Below, in pieces: positions 9,195 to 18,140 of a stretch of DNA of 64,000 nucleotides (position 1 is the first letter of the stretch; every line of letters begins with the position of its first letter). The stretch comes from Mucilaginibacter empetricola. Lineage in GTDB: Bacteria; Bacteroidota; Bacteroidia; Sphingobacteriales; Sphingobacteriaceae. The translations under genes and the position numbers were made by a program. A model generated the notes under the pieces. That model was not told the origin of the DNA and made no database searches. It saw nothing but the letters and a program-made list of their open reading frames with translations. The DNA lies in contig NZ_JANUBZ010000009.1 of the NCBI RefSeq assembly GCF_024808665.1, positions 186,001 through 250,000 on the forward strand. The letters run 5' to 3'.

Positions 9195-9405
9195 TGCCAC
9201 GTTATCTTAATTAGTGGAATTTACTGTACTAATTATAGGTAAATCTCCTCCTTTTTGATTCTATATGAACCCCAGGTGATAAATTTTCCTTCATTTTCTT
9301 ATCTAAGATTATCGGCTCAAAGCCATAAAACAACAATTTCTATTCTAAATAGTATCATTTTGATCGCCTCAATATAAAAAGGCACATTATTTGAATGTTG
9401 TTATT

Positions 9406-9413
9406 TAAATTTG
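9406..9413 (+). promoter_or_regulatory. -7 promoter box (TAAATTTG)
   Basis: An exact TAnnTTTG match lies 23 bases before the start of the TPR-like gene, in the 242-base gap after the sphingolipid operon. No well-spaced -33 TTG was found. Nothing else is recognised in the gap. Confidence 0.5.
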
Positions 9414-9436
9414 ATACTCTTTTCTGCTGATAAATT

Positions 9437-10537
9437 ATGAAGTTTGCCTGTACTCTTTTTATAGCTCTGTTTGCCGTTTTAAAGTTATCAGCTAATAACC
9501 ACGCTCCTGATACCATAAAGGCCGTGGCATATTCGCATCAGGCAGATAGTTTAAGGGTGTTGCAGGCAGAAAAAAATAATGAAGGTTATAAATTTTCCTC
9601 CTCAGCCAATCACTCTTATAGCGTAAGACTTCTCGCATTTAATAACTTACCCGACAGTTTAAAGTTTACAGACAATAAAAAACTGTTTGTAATGGCCGAT
9701 AGTAAACAGCCTGATAGTATCGGCGCTATGTTGGTTTTAAGCCATGCCGATAGCCTTAAAATAAGACAGGCAGATAGCCTAAGATTGGTTGAAGCCGCTC
9801 ATATCGACAGCGTTAAACAGGAACTTAAAGGCCTGGGCGTTGATAAGCTTATACAACAGCTTCAAACAAATAAATACGAATTATTAAAAGGGCCTATTTA
9901 TTCGGCTATTGCTTCAAGATATTTAAATTACGATACGCTGAGTAATAAAAAACAGATAGCGTCTTATCAATCAGAAGCTATAAATTATACCATGTTGGCC
10001 TTACATCAATATTCTATGTATGATGATACTTTAGGATTGAGAGCCTGTTTTGACAATTTGACAAAAGTATATTTCGCTCAAAAAAAATACACGCAGGCTA
10101 AATGGTTTGTATTGCAATCCAATAACTTATCACGGTTAAAAAATGATGTACCGAATATAATTACCTCCCTGTTGACATTATCAGCCATAAAGAGTGCAAT
10201 TGAGGATTACACCCTTGCCATGAGCGATTTAAATGAAGCACTGCAGTTGTCTGTGAGCCATCATTATCCAAAAATGCAATCAGAAGTATTGAGAAATTAT
10301 GCGCTGTTATATAATCGACTTAAAGACTATCCCAAAGAGGCTGCCGTATTAAAAAAGCGGGATCTTTTGAATGATAGTATCCGCAGAGACGAGCATACAA
10401 AGTATTTAACCGCTTTAAATGCTCAGGCGCTTATTCAAAAGAAAAAACTTGATTCACTCCAGAAAAAAAAAGTTTATACCTACAATATTCGGAAGCCTTA
10501 CAAAAACAGCTCATCCAAAAAAACAGTCTCATTGTAG
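9437..10537 (+). CDS. exported TPR-like protein, apparently frameshifted near its C terminus
   Basis: The zero frame gives 366 residues. There is a signal peptide (about 1-19), a low-complexity stretch with repeated ADSL words, and helical repeats from about 140 to 330 that look like tetratricopeptide repeats. The arrangement resembles the sensory half of Bacteroidota TPR-containing histidine kinases or LuxR regulators. After nine A residues (10463-10471) the zero frame ends in a basic tail unlike the family. The -1 frame continues as a coiled coil, a transmembrane helix and an RRRK stop-transfer tail ending at 10608, giving 390 residues. No kinase or DNA-binding output follows, so this is a stand-alone anchor protein, a remnant, or a slippage product. 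Confidence 0.7.
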   Translation: MKFACTLFIALFAVLKLSANNHAPDTIKAVAYSHQADSLRVLQAEKNNEGYKFSSSANHSYSVRLLAFNNLPDSLKFTDNKKLFVMADSKQPDSIGAMLVLSHADSLKIRQADSLRLVEAAHIDSVKQELKGLGVDKLIQQLQTNKYELLKGPIYSAIASRYLNYDTLSNKKQIASYQSEAINYTMLALHQYSMYDDTLGLRACFDNLTKVYFAQKKYTQAKWFVLQSNNLSRLKNDVPNIITSLLTLSAIKSAIEDYTLAMSDLNEALQLSVSHHYPKMQSEVLRNYALLYNRLKDYPKEAAVLKKRDLLNDSIRRDEHTKYLTALNAQALIQKKKLDSLQKKKVYTYNIRKPYKNSSSKKTVSL

Positions 10538-10608
10538 TTCTCTTACTGGTTATATTACTTATAACTGCCACAGTTCTTAGTAAATTCTGCAGGCGAAGAA
10601 AATTATAA
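10463..10608 (+). other. A9 slippery run and -1-frame transmembrane tail
   Basis: Nine consecutive A (10463-10471) sit in frame as three AAA codons. Reading in the -1 frame from base 10471 gives 45 codons without a stop. They encode a glutamine-rich amphipathic segment (EALQKQLIQKN), a hydrophobic helix (IVVLLLVILLITATVL), and a basic end before TAA at 10606-10608. The helix-plus-basic-tail is what a TPR sensor should have. Explanations are a one-base sequencing or assembly error, transcriptional slippage, -1 ribosomal slippage on A AAA AAA, or a real mutation. Confidence 0.75.
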
Positions 10609-10660
10609 TTGTCTGACATGATCTCGTTAAACTTCACTACTTTTCTACTGTCTTACAAAC

Positions 10661-11221
10661 ATGAAGATATTACTGAGAAGTTTATTCACAATTACAATAT
10701 TGGCCAATTGTTTATGCGCTTTTAGTCAGCGTTATATCAGCAAGCAGGATTTTAAACGTGAGTTTTTAGAAGATATTAATCACATCCGGGCAAAAGGATG
10801 TAACTGCGGCACCAATTATATGCCGCCTGCCTCGCCGGTAGTTTGGAACGATAATCTGGAGATTGCTGCCAAAGGTCATGCATACGATATGGCCGAAGAA
10901 AATTACTTTAGCCACACCAGTAAGGACGGACGGAACCTGGAAGACCGTGTAGTGCAGGCAGGCTATTATTTTAAAGGCTACCGGAGTTTTGCAGTAGGCG
11001 AAAATATTGCCATGGGACAGCAAAGCATTGCCGAGGTAATGCAGGGCTGGATTAAAAGTGAGGGGCATTGTAAAAATTTAATGAATCCTGCTTTTAAAGA
11101 AGTAGGTATTGCGCTGTATAATAATTATTGGGTGCAGGATTTTGGTGGCAGACAGCCATTTACAGCCGAACAACAAAAATTGATAAAAAGCGGCCAGTAT
11201 CGTATTATTGAAAATAATTAG
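10661..11221 (+). CDS. secreted CAP-domain (SCP/PR1-like) protein
   Basis: This 186-residue protein has a signal peptide (about 1-22) followed by one CAP domain. Visible CAP signatures are GHAYDMAEENYFSH with the first conserved histidine region, GENIAMG, a tryptophan-centred helix (VMQGWIKSEGHCKNLMNP) and the final GIALYNNYWVQDFG strand. Two nearby cysteines (CNCG) follow the signal peptide. Bacterial CAP proteins are secreted or periplasmic and their biochemical role is mostly unknown. It follows the TPR-like gene by 52 bases past the extended stop and may share its transcript. Confidence 0.9.
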   Translation: MKILLRSLFTITILANCLCAFSQRYISKQDFKREFLEDINHIRAKGCNCGTNYMPPASPVVWNDNLEIAAKGHAYDMAEENYFSHTSKDGRNLEDRVVQAGYYFKGYRSFAVGENIAMGQQSIAEVMQGWIKSEGHCKNLMNPAFKEVGIALYNNYWVQDFGGRQPFTAEQQKLIKSGQYRIIENN

Positions 11222-11414
11222 ACAGCGTTTTGTCGCTACCATTTTGGCAGTTTTATGAAGAAACCATGAAGTTGAAATTGCCAGGCATCGCCAAAAACAA
11301 CAAAAACGATTAAAGACAGTTTTTTATAAAACAAGGGCTATAAAGGCCTGATATTTGTCAGGTTATTGCCGAGTGGCTAAATTTTATATAGCCGGACTAA
11401 ACAAACAAATACCT

Positions 11415-13043
11415 ATGCTAACCCAACTTAGTTTATCAACCCCGCAACAATCAAAACGTTTTTCTTGCTTACCTCCATCATCAAAGCCGAATAATTATAC
11501 TACAATATTGTTGCTATTGTTTATGACATTAACAGCTTTGAATGTAAATGCCGAAAGCTTTAAATTCAAAATAAAAAACACTACTAAAAATGTAGTGACT
11601 GTATTTTACAAGATCAATAAAAAATCGGGCGACTTTAAAGTCAAGTCATTGGTAAAGCTTGCGCCGGGTGAGGAAAAAGAGAAAGAAGTATCAGTAAGTA
11701 AAAATGATACGGTTTCATTTTATGGCCAAAATGGTGAAGACGAAACGTCAGCCATTGTAAGAAAAGATTTTGCTACGTTAAGCAAACAAAAAAATGAAGT
11801 CTTTTATATCCCCATCGTAATTCCTGAAAAAGAGAATACCAGCTTTGAATCGCTGGAGAATTTAAGTTTGCAATTGGAGCATAATAAAGTACTTAATTTT
11901 TTATTGAAGATGGATTCATCTTCGATGACCGGCATGACGATGCTGGAAAATAACTTTCAGAATGTTTATCCATTGGGCACTTTTATCTTTGTAGATACCA
12001 AAACCAACAGGTTGCTGGTTCCACCATTGGAACCCTCTTACTGGAATAATAGCGAAAATTATTTTACCATACAGGATAGTTTATATGCATTAGTGAATAA
12101 CAACCATGCTTTGCAGGCTGGTGTCCAGATTTCATTTATAACTAAATTATTTGATTCTTTAAGGGTTAATAATGCCGAGGAGCTGGAGTTTAAAGGAAAA
12201 CTATCGCTGTTGCGATGGAAGCCGAGCGCCAACGCAAATATCTACCAGATATTAAACGATAAAGCTATTCAGGACTTTCTGCAGACTTGCTATGATCAAA
12301 TCAATGATCCCGATTCTGAATATCAGCATTACCGCCTCTACTTTCTTTCATCGTACGAGCGTATAGATGATCTGGAAATCTTCGGTAAGCAATTTTACAC
12401 TTTTGGCAATGAAGCTGATATTTCGCTGATGAGCAGCGGTAATCCAAATTTTCAATTGCTGAGTACCAATTTAGGGATGCTTTATACCAAAAGTAAAACG
12501 CTGAGCAATTATTACTCTGTTCAAAATGCCGTTTTGCGGACTAGAGCTTATGATTTTACCTCTTTACTATTTAATGGTTTTAAAAATAATATAAAAACCA
12601 AGCTGATAGAAGACGCCTATCATACCCAACATCAATTGGTTGCCGCTATATTAAGTGAGTATTCTGGTTTGGTTGATTATAACCCCGATGCTACTAAATT
12701 AACTTTGGTGAAATTAAATGAAAAGGACACTACAGCATCATTAACGCCGGTGTTGACCACGGTTAGTAATTTACAGCCTTACAGTATTGAATTGCCTGAT
12801 ACATCGAAACAACCAACCGCAATAGCTAAAAATAGTCAGCTGGATGGTTATAACAACCGGGTGAAGCTATTCAATTCGCACCTGAACAAAATAAACAGCC
12901 TGATTAAACAGCTAAATCAAACCAATTCTGACATTGTAAAAATGTCGGCATCTGATGACAAACAATACAAAATGTACTCTAAGAGTGCTACAGGTTTACT
13001 TCAGGAAATTGAGGTTAACAACGATATAGTACGAAAGGAATGA
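11415..13043 (+). CDS. exported hypothetical protein
   Basis: I do not recognise this protein. From the ATG at 11415 it has 542 residues. A hydrophobic stretch (ILLLLFMTLTALNVNA) after a basic N-terminal region looks like a long signal peptide, followed by a beta-rich region beginning SFKFKIKNTTKNVVTVFYK and a mostly helical remainder. A further in-frame ATG at 11355 would add 20 residues before an already long signal, so it is less likely. The gap before it (11222-11414) shows no clear promoter. It converges on the DUF1456 gene, with 15 bases between the two stops. Confidence 0.75.
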   Translation: MLTQLSLSTPQQSKRFSCLPPSSKPNNYTTILLLLFMTLTALNVNAESFKFKIKNTTKNVVTVFYKINKKSGDFKVKSLVKLAPGEEKEKEVSVSKNDTVSFYGQNGEDETSAIVRKDFATLSKQKNEVFYIPIVIPEKENTSFESLENLSLQLEHNKVLNFLLKMDSSSMTGMTMLENNFQNVYPLGTFIFVDTKTNRLLVPPLEPSYWNNSENYFTIQDSLYALVNNNHALQAGVQISFITKLFDSLRVNNAEELEFKGKLSLLRWKPSANANIYQILNDKAIQDFLQTCYDQINDPDSEYQHYRLYFLSSYERIDDLEIFGKQFYTFGNEADISLMSSGNPNFQLLSTNLGMLYTKSKTLSNYYSVQNAVLRTRAYDFTSLLFNGFKNNIKTKLIEDAYHTQHQLVAAILSEYSGLVDYNPDATKLTLVKLNEKDTTASLTPVLTTVSNLQPYSIELPDTSKQPTAIAKNSQLDGYNNRVKLFNSHLNKINSLIKQLNQTNSDIVKMSASDDKQYKMYSKSATGLLQEIEVNNDIVRKE

Positions 13044-13058
13044 GGCGGTAAGTGACGA

Positions 13059-13286
13059 CTAGTCCTGTTTTTTCGGTCCGCGTTTGTAAATAATCAGGCC
13101 GTTTAAAAAATTACGTAGTATCTGGTCACCGCAAGGTTTAAAATTAGGGTGATCTTCTTTACGAAAGATTGCCCCTAGTTCTGTCTTGGTTATCCGGAAA
13201 TCGGCTAGTTTTAAAACCTCTATAATATCATCGTCCGTAAATTGCATTGCAACACGGAGCTTTTTCATTATATCATTATTACTCAT
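13059..13286 (-). CDS. DUF1456 family protein (single-repeat YehS-like)
   Basis: This 75-residue protein is one complete DUF1456 repeat. It begins NNDIMKKLRVAMQFTDDDII and ends with CGDQILRNFLNGLIIYKRG, the family-typical close. E. coli YehS carries two such repeats in about 156 residues, so this is a half-length version. The helical fold may bind nucleic acid, but the function is not established. It follows the helicase by 23 bases on the same strand and is probably co-transcribed, which would fit a role with RNA. Confidence 0.85.
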   Translation of the reverse strand: MSNNDIMKKLRVAMQFTDDDIIEVLKLADFRITKTELGAIFRKEDHPNFKPCGDQILRNFLNGLIIYKRGPKKQD

Positions 13287-13309
13287 ATCAGTCTTTTCTG
13301 CTCAAAAGG

Positions 13310-14614
13310 TTATACAGAGATTTCTATTTTAACCTTTTTGTTTTTAATTTTTTCGTTTTTAATCAACTTTAAAACGCTGTCAACGCGGTCGCGTTTTATT
13401 GCGGCGTACGATGAATAATCCAATACTTCTATCAAACCCAATTCATCTTTAGCTATTTGCCCTTTTTGCAATAGCAAACCTACAATATCAACCTTATTTA
13501 TTTTATCTTTTTTGCCTGCGGCGATGTACAAAGTTACCCATTGGGATGGCTTGGGGATTACCAATTTTGCAGGTAATTCCTCTATCTCCAAATCCTCTTT
13601 AACGTAAGCACGCTTCTCGTCTTCGGTCAATATTAAATACGATGTTCCTTTGGCATTCATCCTGGCGGTGCGGCCATTGCGATGCAAAAAAGCTTCTTCG
13701 GTATGTGGTAACTGATAATGAATTACATTTTCAATTTCGGGAATATCCAGACCCCGAGAGGCTAAATCTGTTGTAATCAACAAACGATGACTTCCGTTTC
13801 TGAACTTTAATAACGCTCTTTCCCTGTCTTCCTGCTCCATGCCACCGTGAAAAATATCGTGCACCAATCCCATATCATATAGTAAATCACTTATTCTGTC
13901 AACAGCTTCCCGGTGATTGCAAAATACTAATGTGGCCTTATCTCCTATCTTACAAATAAGCGCGAACAGCGTTTCTAATTTATCTGCCGCAGGCGATATA
14001 ACTGCTTTAAGCTTAAGATCGGGTATATTGATTTCGCTCTTTAAAAAATTCACCTCAATAGCATTAACAATTCCCGTAAAAGCCGGGATCTCGGGCATTT
14101 TTGTGGCCGATGTTAAAATGCGTTTTTTTAAACCGCTGAGCTGTTTAATGATAAATGACATATCTTCCTGAAAACCAAATTCCAATGATTTATCAAATTC
14201 GTCCAGTATTAATGTACGGATAGAAGTGGTACTAAAGCTGTCCCGCCTTAAATGGTGGGCTATTCGGCCCGGCGTTCCTATCAGTAAAGCTGGCGGCTGA
14301 GAAAGATTATTGCGTTCAATTTTAACAGGGTGACCACCATAACAGCAATTTACCTTAAAACCGCTTTTCATATCTTTAAATACCTGCTCTATTTGCAATG
14401 CCAGCTCACGTGAGGGCACCAGTATCAGCGCTTGCACACGTGTTTCCGCTGGGTTTAGCAAATTTAAAAGTGGCAATAAAAAAGCAAGTGTTTTACCAGA
14501 ACCTGTTGGGGATAGCAGTAACGTATCTCCTTTTGCAGCAGCGGCGAGCGCAGCGAGTTGCATATCATTTAATTCCGCAATGTTCAGGTTCGTTAGTGCT
14601 TCTTTTATCGTCAT
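13310..14614 (-). CDS. DEAD-box RNA helicase with DbpA-type RNA-binding domain
   Basis: This 434-residue ATP-dependent RNA helicase has a Q-motif (LNDMQLAAL, 16-24), Walker A SPTGSGKT (35-42), VPSRELALQ, TPGRIAHHL, the DEAD-box variant DEFD, SAT, TDLASRGLDIPEI and HRNGRTARMN in order. The last 75 residues (WVTLYIAAGKKDKINKVDIV onward) match the RNA-binding domain of DbpA, which directs E. coli DbpA to 23S rRNA during large-subunit assembly. A related job is likely. The protein has DEFD where DEAD is normal; the catalytic D and E remain. A -7 box sits five bases before its ATG. Confidence 0.92.
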   Translation of the reverse strand: MTIKEALTNLNIAELNDMQLAALAAAAKGDTLLLSPTGSGKTLAFLLPLLNLLNPAETRVQALILVPSRELALQIEQVFKDMKSGFKVNCCYGGHPVKIERNNLSQPPALLIGTPGRIAHHLRRDSFSTTSIRTLILDEFDKSLEFGFQEDMSFIIKQLSGLKKRILTSATKMPEIPAFTGIVNAIEVNFLKSEINIPDLKLKAVISPAADKLETLFALICKIGDKATLVFCNHREAVDRISDLLYDMGLVHDIFHGGMEQEDRERALLKFRNGSHRLLITTDLASRGLDIPEIENVIHYQLPHTEEAFLHRNGRTARMNAKGTSYLILTEDEKRAYVKEDLEIEELPAKLVIPKPSQWVTLYIAAGKKDKINKVDIVGLLLQKGQIAKDELGLIEVLDYSSYAAIKRDRVDSVLKLIKNEKIKNKKVKIEISV

Positions 14615-14619
14615 TTGGG

Positions 14620-14627
14620 CAAAGATA
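14620..14627 (-). promoter_or_regulatory. -7 box abutting helicase start (leaderless)
   Basis: On the minus strand TATCTTTG is followed by five bases and then the helicase ATG. The start point expected a few bases after the box would fall on the start codon, so the mRNA should be leaderless. Confidence 0.7.
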
Positions 14628-14703
14628 CGCTAAAAGAACGAGGTAAAATTGAATACAAATAGCGACAGGTTTAAAACCCATCGCTATGAAAAATATCTAT
14701 ATG

Positions 14704-15252
14704 TTAGAATAAAGTGCCTTGTAGCAGAAAGAAAATACCTACAATAGCAAAGCCAACGCTTACTAACCATAAATTGCGCCGTTTGGTAATAATAGAAATT
14801 GCGCCAATAGCTATAGCAACCTGGAAAAGCGTTACCGAGCGGGCCAACGTTTTATGTAAAGCAACATGCCCGTCAGACTCTTTTTGGGCATCTTTCGCTT
14901 CCTGCATAATTTTTGCCTGCTCTTTTTTGTTCTCTTTAATTTTTAGTGTATCGGCAGCAGCAGGTGTTTTTCCTAAAGCCAACAGTACTTTGTTGTTTGA
15001 TGCAAGTACATCATTCTTAATACCTTTTGCCTGGTAAAAAGCCCACTGATCAGATGATCGCATCTGTGATAACATTGCCTCATCAGCATGATCACCGGCC
15101 AATAATCCGGCTATAGCTGCCAGTACAGCAATCACTGCAGTGGTTAGCGCTACATACAACACCCATTTCTCCTTACCTTCTTTAAGCATATGGTGTGCAT
15201 GCTCATTACTTTGCTCATGTATTTTTTCCGAAAAATCTTCTATTTCTTCCAT
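14704..15252 (-). CDS. DUF4337 membrane protein
   Basis: This 182-residue protein has an acidic, histidine-rich cytoplasmic start (EEIEDFSEKIHEQSNEHAHH). One transmembrane helix lies near 30-52 (WVLYVALTTAVIAVLAAIAG), then a charged helical loop (about 55-135), then two closely spaced hydrophobic helices to the C terminus. This layout matches DUF4337, whose function is unknown. It is divergent from the beta-CASP RNase gene. A TACTTTTG box at 15361-15368 gives it a leader of about 105 bases. Confidence 0.82.
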   Translation of the reverse strand: MEEIEDFSEKIHEQSNEHAHHMLKEGKEKWVLYVALTTAVIAVLAAIAGLLAGDHADEAMLSQMRSSDQWAFYQAKGIKNDVLASNNKVLLALGKTPAAADTLKIKENKKEQAKIMQEAKDAQKESDGHVALHKTLARSVTLFQVAIAIGAISIITKRRNLWLVSVGFAIVGIFFLLQGTLF

Positions 15253-15360
15253 TTGTTTAATCGTTGTTTAAATATATGTTTTAGGGTGTTTAAAGTGCGC
15301 GTTAATTAATTTCCTTACAATTATAACATTGCTTAATTAAATTCTGCAAAAAATACGCAT

Positions 15361-15368
15361 CAAAAGTA
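15361..15368 (-). promoter_or_regulatory. -7 promoter box for DUF4337 gene
   Basis: TACTTTTG on the minus strand is an exact TAnnTTTG match in the 303-base divergent gap 15253-15555. Apart from this and the plus-strand box at 15455-15462, I see nothing in that gap. Confidence 0.45.
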
Positions 15369-15454
15369 AGCGTAATATATTATTCCTTATATTTCAATTT
15401 GCTAATGTTCAAAAATTACCTGGAACCTGCACCAAATCTTTAAAACAATAATAA

Positions 15455-15462
15455 TATGTTTG
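15455..15462 (+). promoter_or_regulatory. -7 promoter box for beta-CASP RNase gene
   Basis: TATGTTTG is an exact TAnnTTTG match 93 bases before the chosen ATG at 15556. No -33 element is obvious. Confidence 0.45.
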
Positions 15463-15555
15463 TGAGCGATACGTTAGTTGGTTTTTTGTTATTTTTTTGA
15501 TAATTTAAAACGTTGCCGATACACGGAAAAGGCCAACGGATTGCAAACTAAAAAA

Positions 15556-16953
15556 ATGAAATTAACCATACACGGGGCAGCCCGGCAGGTAACCGGAAGC
15601 ATGCATTTGCTGGAGGTTGGCCAATATAAAATTTTAATTGATTGCGGACTGGACTATGAAAAAGACCGTAATATTCAAACAAACGAAGATTTTGCATTTA
15701 ACCCTGCGGAAATTGATGTTGTTGTATTAACCCATGCCCATATTGATCATTCGGGTAACTTACCTACGCTTATCCGCTTAGGTTTTGATGGGCAGATTCT
15801 TTGCACCAGCCCTACTGCTGATCTTACCGAACTACTTTTACTCGATTCGGTTAGCATTTTTATGCGAAAAGCGCATAAAGGAAATAAACATAACAGAAAA
15901 GGTAAGTTTAACAGCGGAGCACAGCCCTTATATCTGCAAAAACATGTGATGGATACTGTGGAGCGGTTTGTTACCATAGGTTATAACAGACCATTTAGGG
16001 TAAGTGGAAATATTGAATTAACATTTATACCAATTGGTCATTTATTGGGTGCCGCTGCTGCTATTTTCAAAGTAACCGAAGATGGCGTGGAAAAAACAAT
16101 TGCCTTTACCGGGGATATCGGCCGAAAGGATTACCCTGTTTTGGACGACCCGCAGCCCTTGCCTGATGTAGATTATATAATTACAGAGTCGACTTACGGT
16201 GGTAGATATCATACCACGGGAAAATCTGTAGAAGAAACGCTGGTTGAAATAATTGAGAAAGCGTGTATAAAAGAACAGGGGCGGTTAATTATTCCTGCAT
16301 TTAGTATTGGTCGTACACAATCACTGGTGTACTCGTTAAATAAGATATTCAGCAGCGGGTTATTGCCGGCGGTTAAGATATTTGTTGATAGTCCGTTGGC
16401 AGTTCGTTCAACAGAGGTTTTTCGTAAATACCACTACCTGGTAAACCAGGAAGCGCAAGAGTTTTACCAGAAACAGGGTGACGAGTTTGAGTTTGATAAT
16501 CTCACGTATGTTGAGAATCTGAAGGACAGCAGACAAGTATCCAACTATTTTGAACCCTGCGTAATTATATCATCAGCCGGGATGCTTGATGGTGGGCGTA
16601 TACAAGATCATTTGTATCATAATATTCAAAATTACTATTGCACTATTCTGTTTATAGGTTATTGTGCAAAAGGAACGCTAGGTTTTAGATTATTGAGAGG
16701 CGATCCGATTGTCCACATAAAAGACCGCGAACTAGCAGTTTATGCTACCATTAAACAAACTGATGTGCTAAGTGCCCACGGCGATCATGCCGATTTAATG
16801 AATACAATAAAACAGGTTAACAACGCGCAGTTAAAAAAAGTCTTCCTGGTGCATGGAGAAGCAAGCAGCATGCAGGCTTTGGCAGATGCCTTGACGGAAG
16901 AAGGATATGATGCCTTGATACCGGAAAAAGGAGTTGCGTACAACCTGAGTTAG
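15556..16953 (+). CDS. beta-CASP metallo-beta-lactamase-fold RNase (RNA specificity factor family)
   Basis: This 465-residue enzyme has the dinuclear zinc motif HAHIDH at 60-65, further ligand motifs in FIPIGHLLGAA and IAFTGDIGR, and beta-CASP features (TESTYGGRYH, PAFSIGRTQ, SSAGMLDGGRI, SAHGDHADL, VHGEASSMQAL). The family cleaves RNA, as CPSF-73 does; the bacterial substrate is unknown. I chose the ATG at 15556, where homology begins (KLTIHGAARQVTGS). A TTG at 15478 would add 26 unlikely residues. It is monocistronic and converges on serA across a large inverted repeat. Confidence 0.9.
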   Translation: MKLTIHGAARQVTGSMHLLEVGQYKILIDCGLDYEKDRNIQTNEDFAFNPAEIDVVVLTHAHIDHSGNLPTLIRLGFDGQILCTSPTADLTELLLLDSVSIFMRKAHKGNKHNRKGKFNSGAQPLYLQKHVMDTVERFVTIGYNRPFRVSGNIELTFIPIGHLLGAAAAIFKVTEDGVEKTIAFTGDIGRKDYPVLDDPQPLPDVDYIITESTYGGRYHTTGKSVEETLVEIIEKACIKEQGRLIIPAFSIGRTQSLVYSLNKIFSSGLLPAVKIFVDSPLAVRSTEVFRKYHYLVNQEAQEFYQKQGDEFEFDNLTYVENLKDSRQVSNYFEPCVIISSAGMLDGGRIQDHLYHNIQNYYCTILFIGYCAKGTLGFRLLRGDPIVHIKDRELAVYATIKQTDVLSAHGDHADLMNTIKQVNNAQLKKVFLVHGEASSMQALADALTEEGYDALIPEKGVAYNLS

Positions 16954-16982
16954 CTACGAATTTGAAATAAACACGAATTGAG

Positions 16983-17096
16983 CTAATTTTTTCGAATTGG
17001 TCGAATTGGCTGTGGCTGGTTTCAACTAAACTCAAAAAAAACACGAATTGTATTCATCATACAATTCGTGCAATTCGATATAATTCGAAAAATTAG
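16983..17096. repeat. nested inverted repeats between convergent genes, likely bidirectional terminator
   Basis: A perfect 12-base stem (17042-17053 with 17059-17070, five-base loop) is flanked by a near-perfect outer pair (16983-16998 with 17082-17096, one A fewer in the right arm). The word ACACGAATTG also recurs at 16971 and 17041. It lies between the RNase gene and serA stops and can fold on either strand. Confidence 0.75.
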
Positions 17097-17104
17097 TGTC
17101 TCAT

Positions 17105-18055
17105 CTATTTCTTAAAGTGGTCGATAATTAGATTAGCCAGCTCCAACCCTATTCTTTCCTGAGCCTCGTTAGTTGAAGCACCGATATGTGGAGTTAAAGA
17201 AATTTTAGGATGATTTAATATATCAACGCGTGGTGTTGGCTCGTTATCAAAAACGTCAAGCGCAGCAAAAGCTATTTTACCGCTATCCAAAGCAGTTATT
17301 AAAGCATCTTCGTCAATTAAACCACCGCGTGAGCAGTTTACTACGCCTGCGCCTTTTTTCATTTGCTCAAACTCTGTTGAACCAATAATAGGTTTATCAA
17401 CAAATGGTGTATGGATAGTTATAAAATCAGCTTGTTTAATAATTTCTTCTTGCGTCGCTGTTTTTACGGTTACTTTAACGGCTGTTCCGCCGCCCAAAAC
17501 AATTTCCAGCTCCGGGTTAAAAGGGAAAAGATCATAAGCTAATACGTCCATACCCACGCCGATTGCAATTTTAGCTACCTCGCGACCAATACGGCCGAAA
17601 CCTAAAATACCGATGGTTTTACCACGGAGCTCAATACCTTTAGCATAAGCCTTCTTCAGGTCATTGAATTTAGTATTGCCTTCAACCGGCATTTTACGGT
17701 TGCTATCCTGTAAAAAGCGTACGCCTGTAAATAAGTGTGCAAATACCAGTTCGGCTACTGAAAGAGATGATGATGCAGGTGTATTATAAACGCCTATGCC
17801 TTTTTCTTTAGCATATTCAACGTCAATATTATCAACACCTACTCCGCCCCTGCCAATTAACTTAAGATTTGGACAAGCATCAATAAGCGCCTTGCGAACT
17901 TTGGTGGCGCTACGTACGGTAATGCCATCATAGTTTTGCAATTTGGTAAGTAATTCATCCTGAGGGATGTTATTGGTATCAATTATGAAACCGTTTTCTT
18001 CTAAAAGTTGCTTTCCGGCCGGGTCGATCCCGTCATTGGCTAATATTTTTATCAT
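17105..18055 (-). CDS. serA: D-3-phosphoglycerate dehydrogenase, short type
   Basis: This 316-residue D-2-hydroxyacid dehydrogenase makes 3-phosphohydroxypyruvate, the first step of serine synthesis. Rossmann motif GILGFGRIGREVA lies near 148-160. Catalytic residues are in NCSRGGLIDE (arginine), DNEPTP (glutamate) and TPHIGAST (histidine). It lacks the C-terminal ACT domain of E. coli SerA, so serine feedback through that domain is absent. It lies downstream of serC on the same strand with an 85-base gap holding a strong inverted repeat, which could lower its expression relative to serC. The neighbour makes the serine-pathway role strong. Confidence 0.88.
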   Translation of the reverse strand: MIKILANDGIDPAGKQLLEENGFIIDTNNIPQDELLTKLQNYDGITVRSATKVRKALIDACPNLKLIGRGGVGVDNIDVEYAKEKGIGVYNTPASSSLSVAELVFAHLFTGVRFLQDSNRKMPVEGNTKFNDLKKAYAKGIELRGKTIGILGFGRIGREVAKIAIGVGMDVLAYDLFPFNPELEIVLGGGTAVKVTVKTATQEEIIKQADFITIHTPFVDKPIIGSTEFEQMKKGAGVVNCSRGGLIDEDALITALDSGKIAFAALDVFDNEPTPRVDILNHPKISLTPHIGASTNEAQERIGLELANLIIDHFKK

Positions 18056-18082
18056 TTTTTTAGTTTGATTTAGTTAGATTGA

Positions 18083-18132
18083 GTTGATTAGGTTGATTAA
18101 GTTAAACTATTCACTTAATCAACCCAATCAAC
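18083..18132. repeat. 20-base inverted repeat between serC and serA
   Basis: Arms 18083-18102 and 18113-18132 pair over 20 bases with one mismatch around a ten-base loop. The arm is built of the word GTTGATT. The same word family recurs at 23394-23415 and 23650-23670. It could attenuate or process the serC-serA transcript. Confidence 0.7.
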
Positions 18133-18140
18133 TATTCACA

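Noticed and set aside
9437..10608. Complete TPR histidine kinase or LuxR regulator
   Set aside because: Neither frame continues into a kinase or DNA-binding domain; the next gene encodes an unrelated CAP protein.
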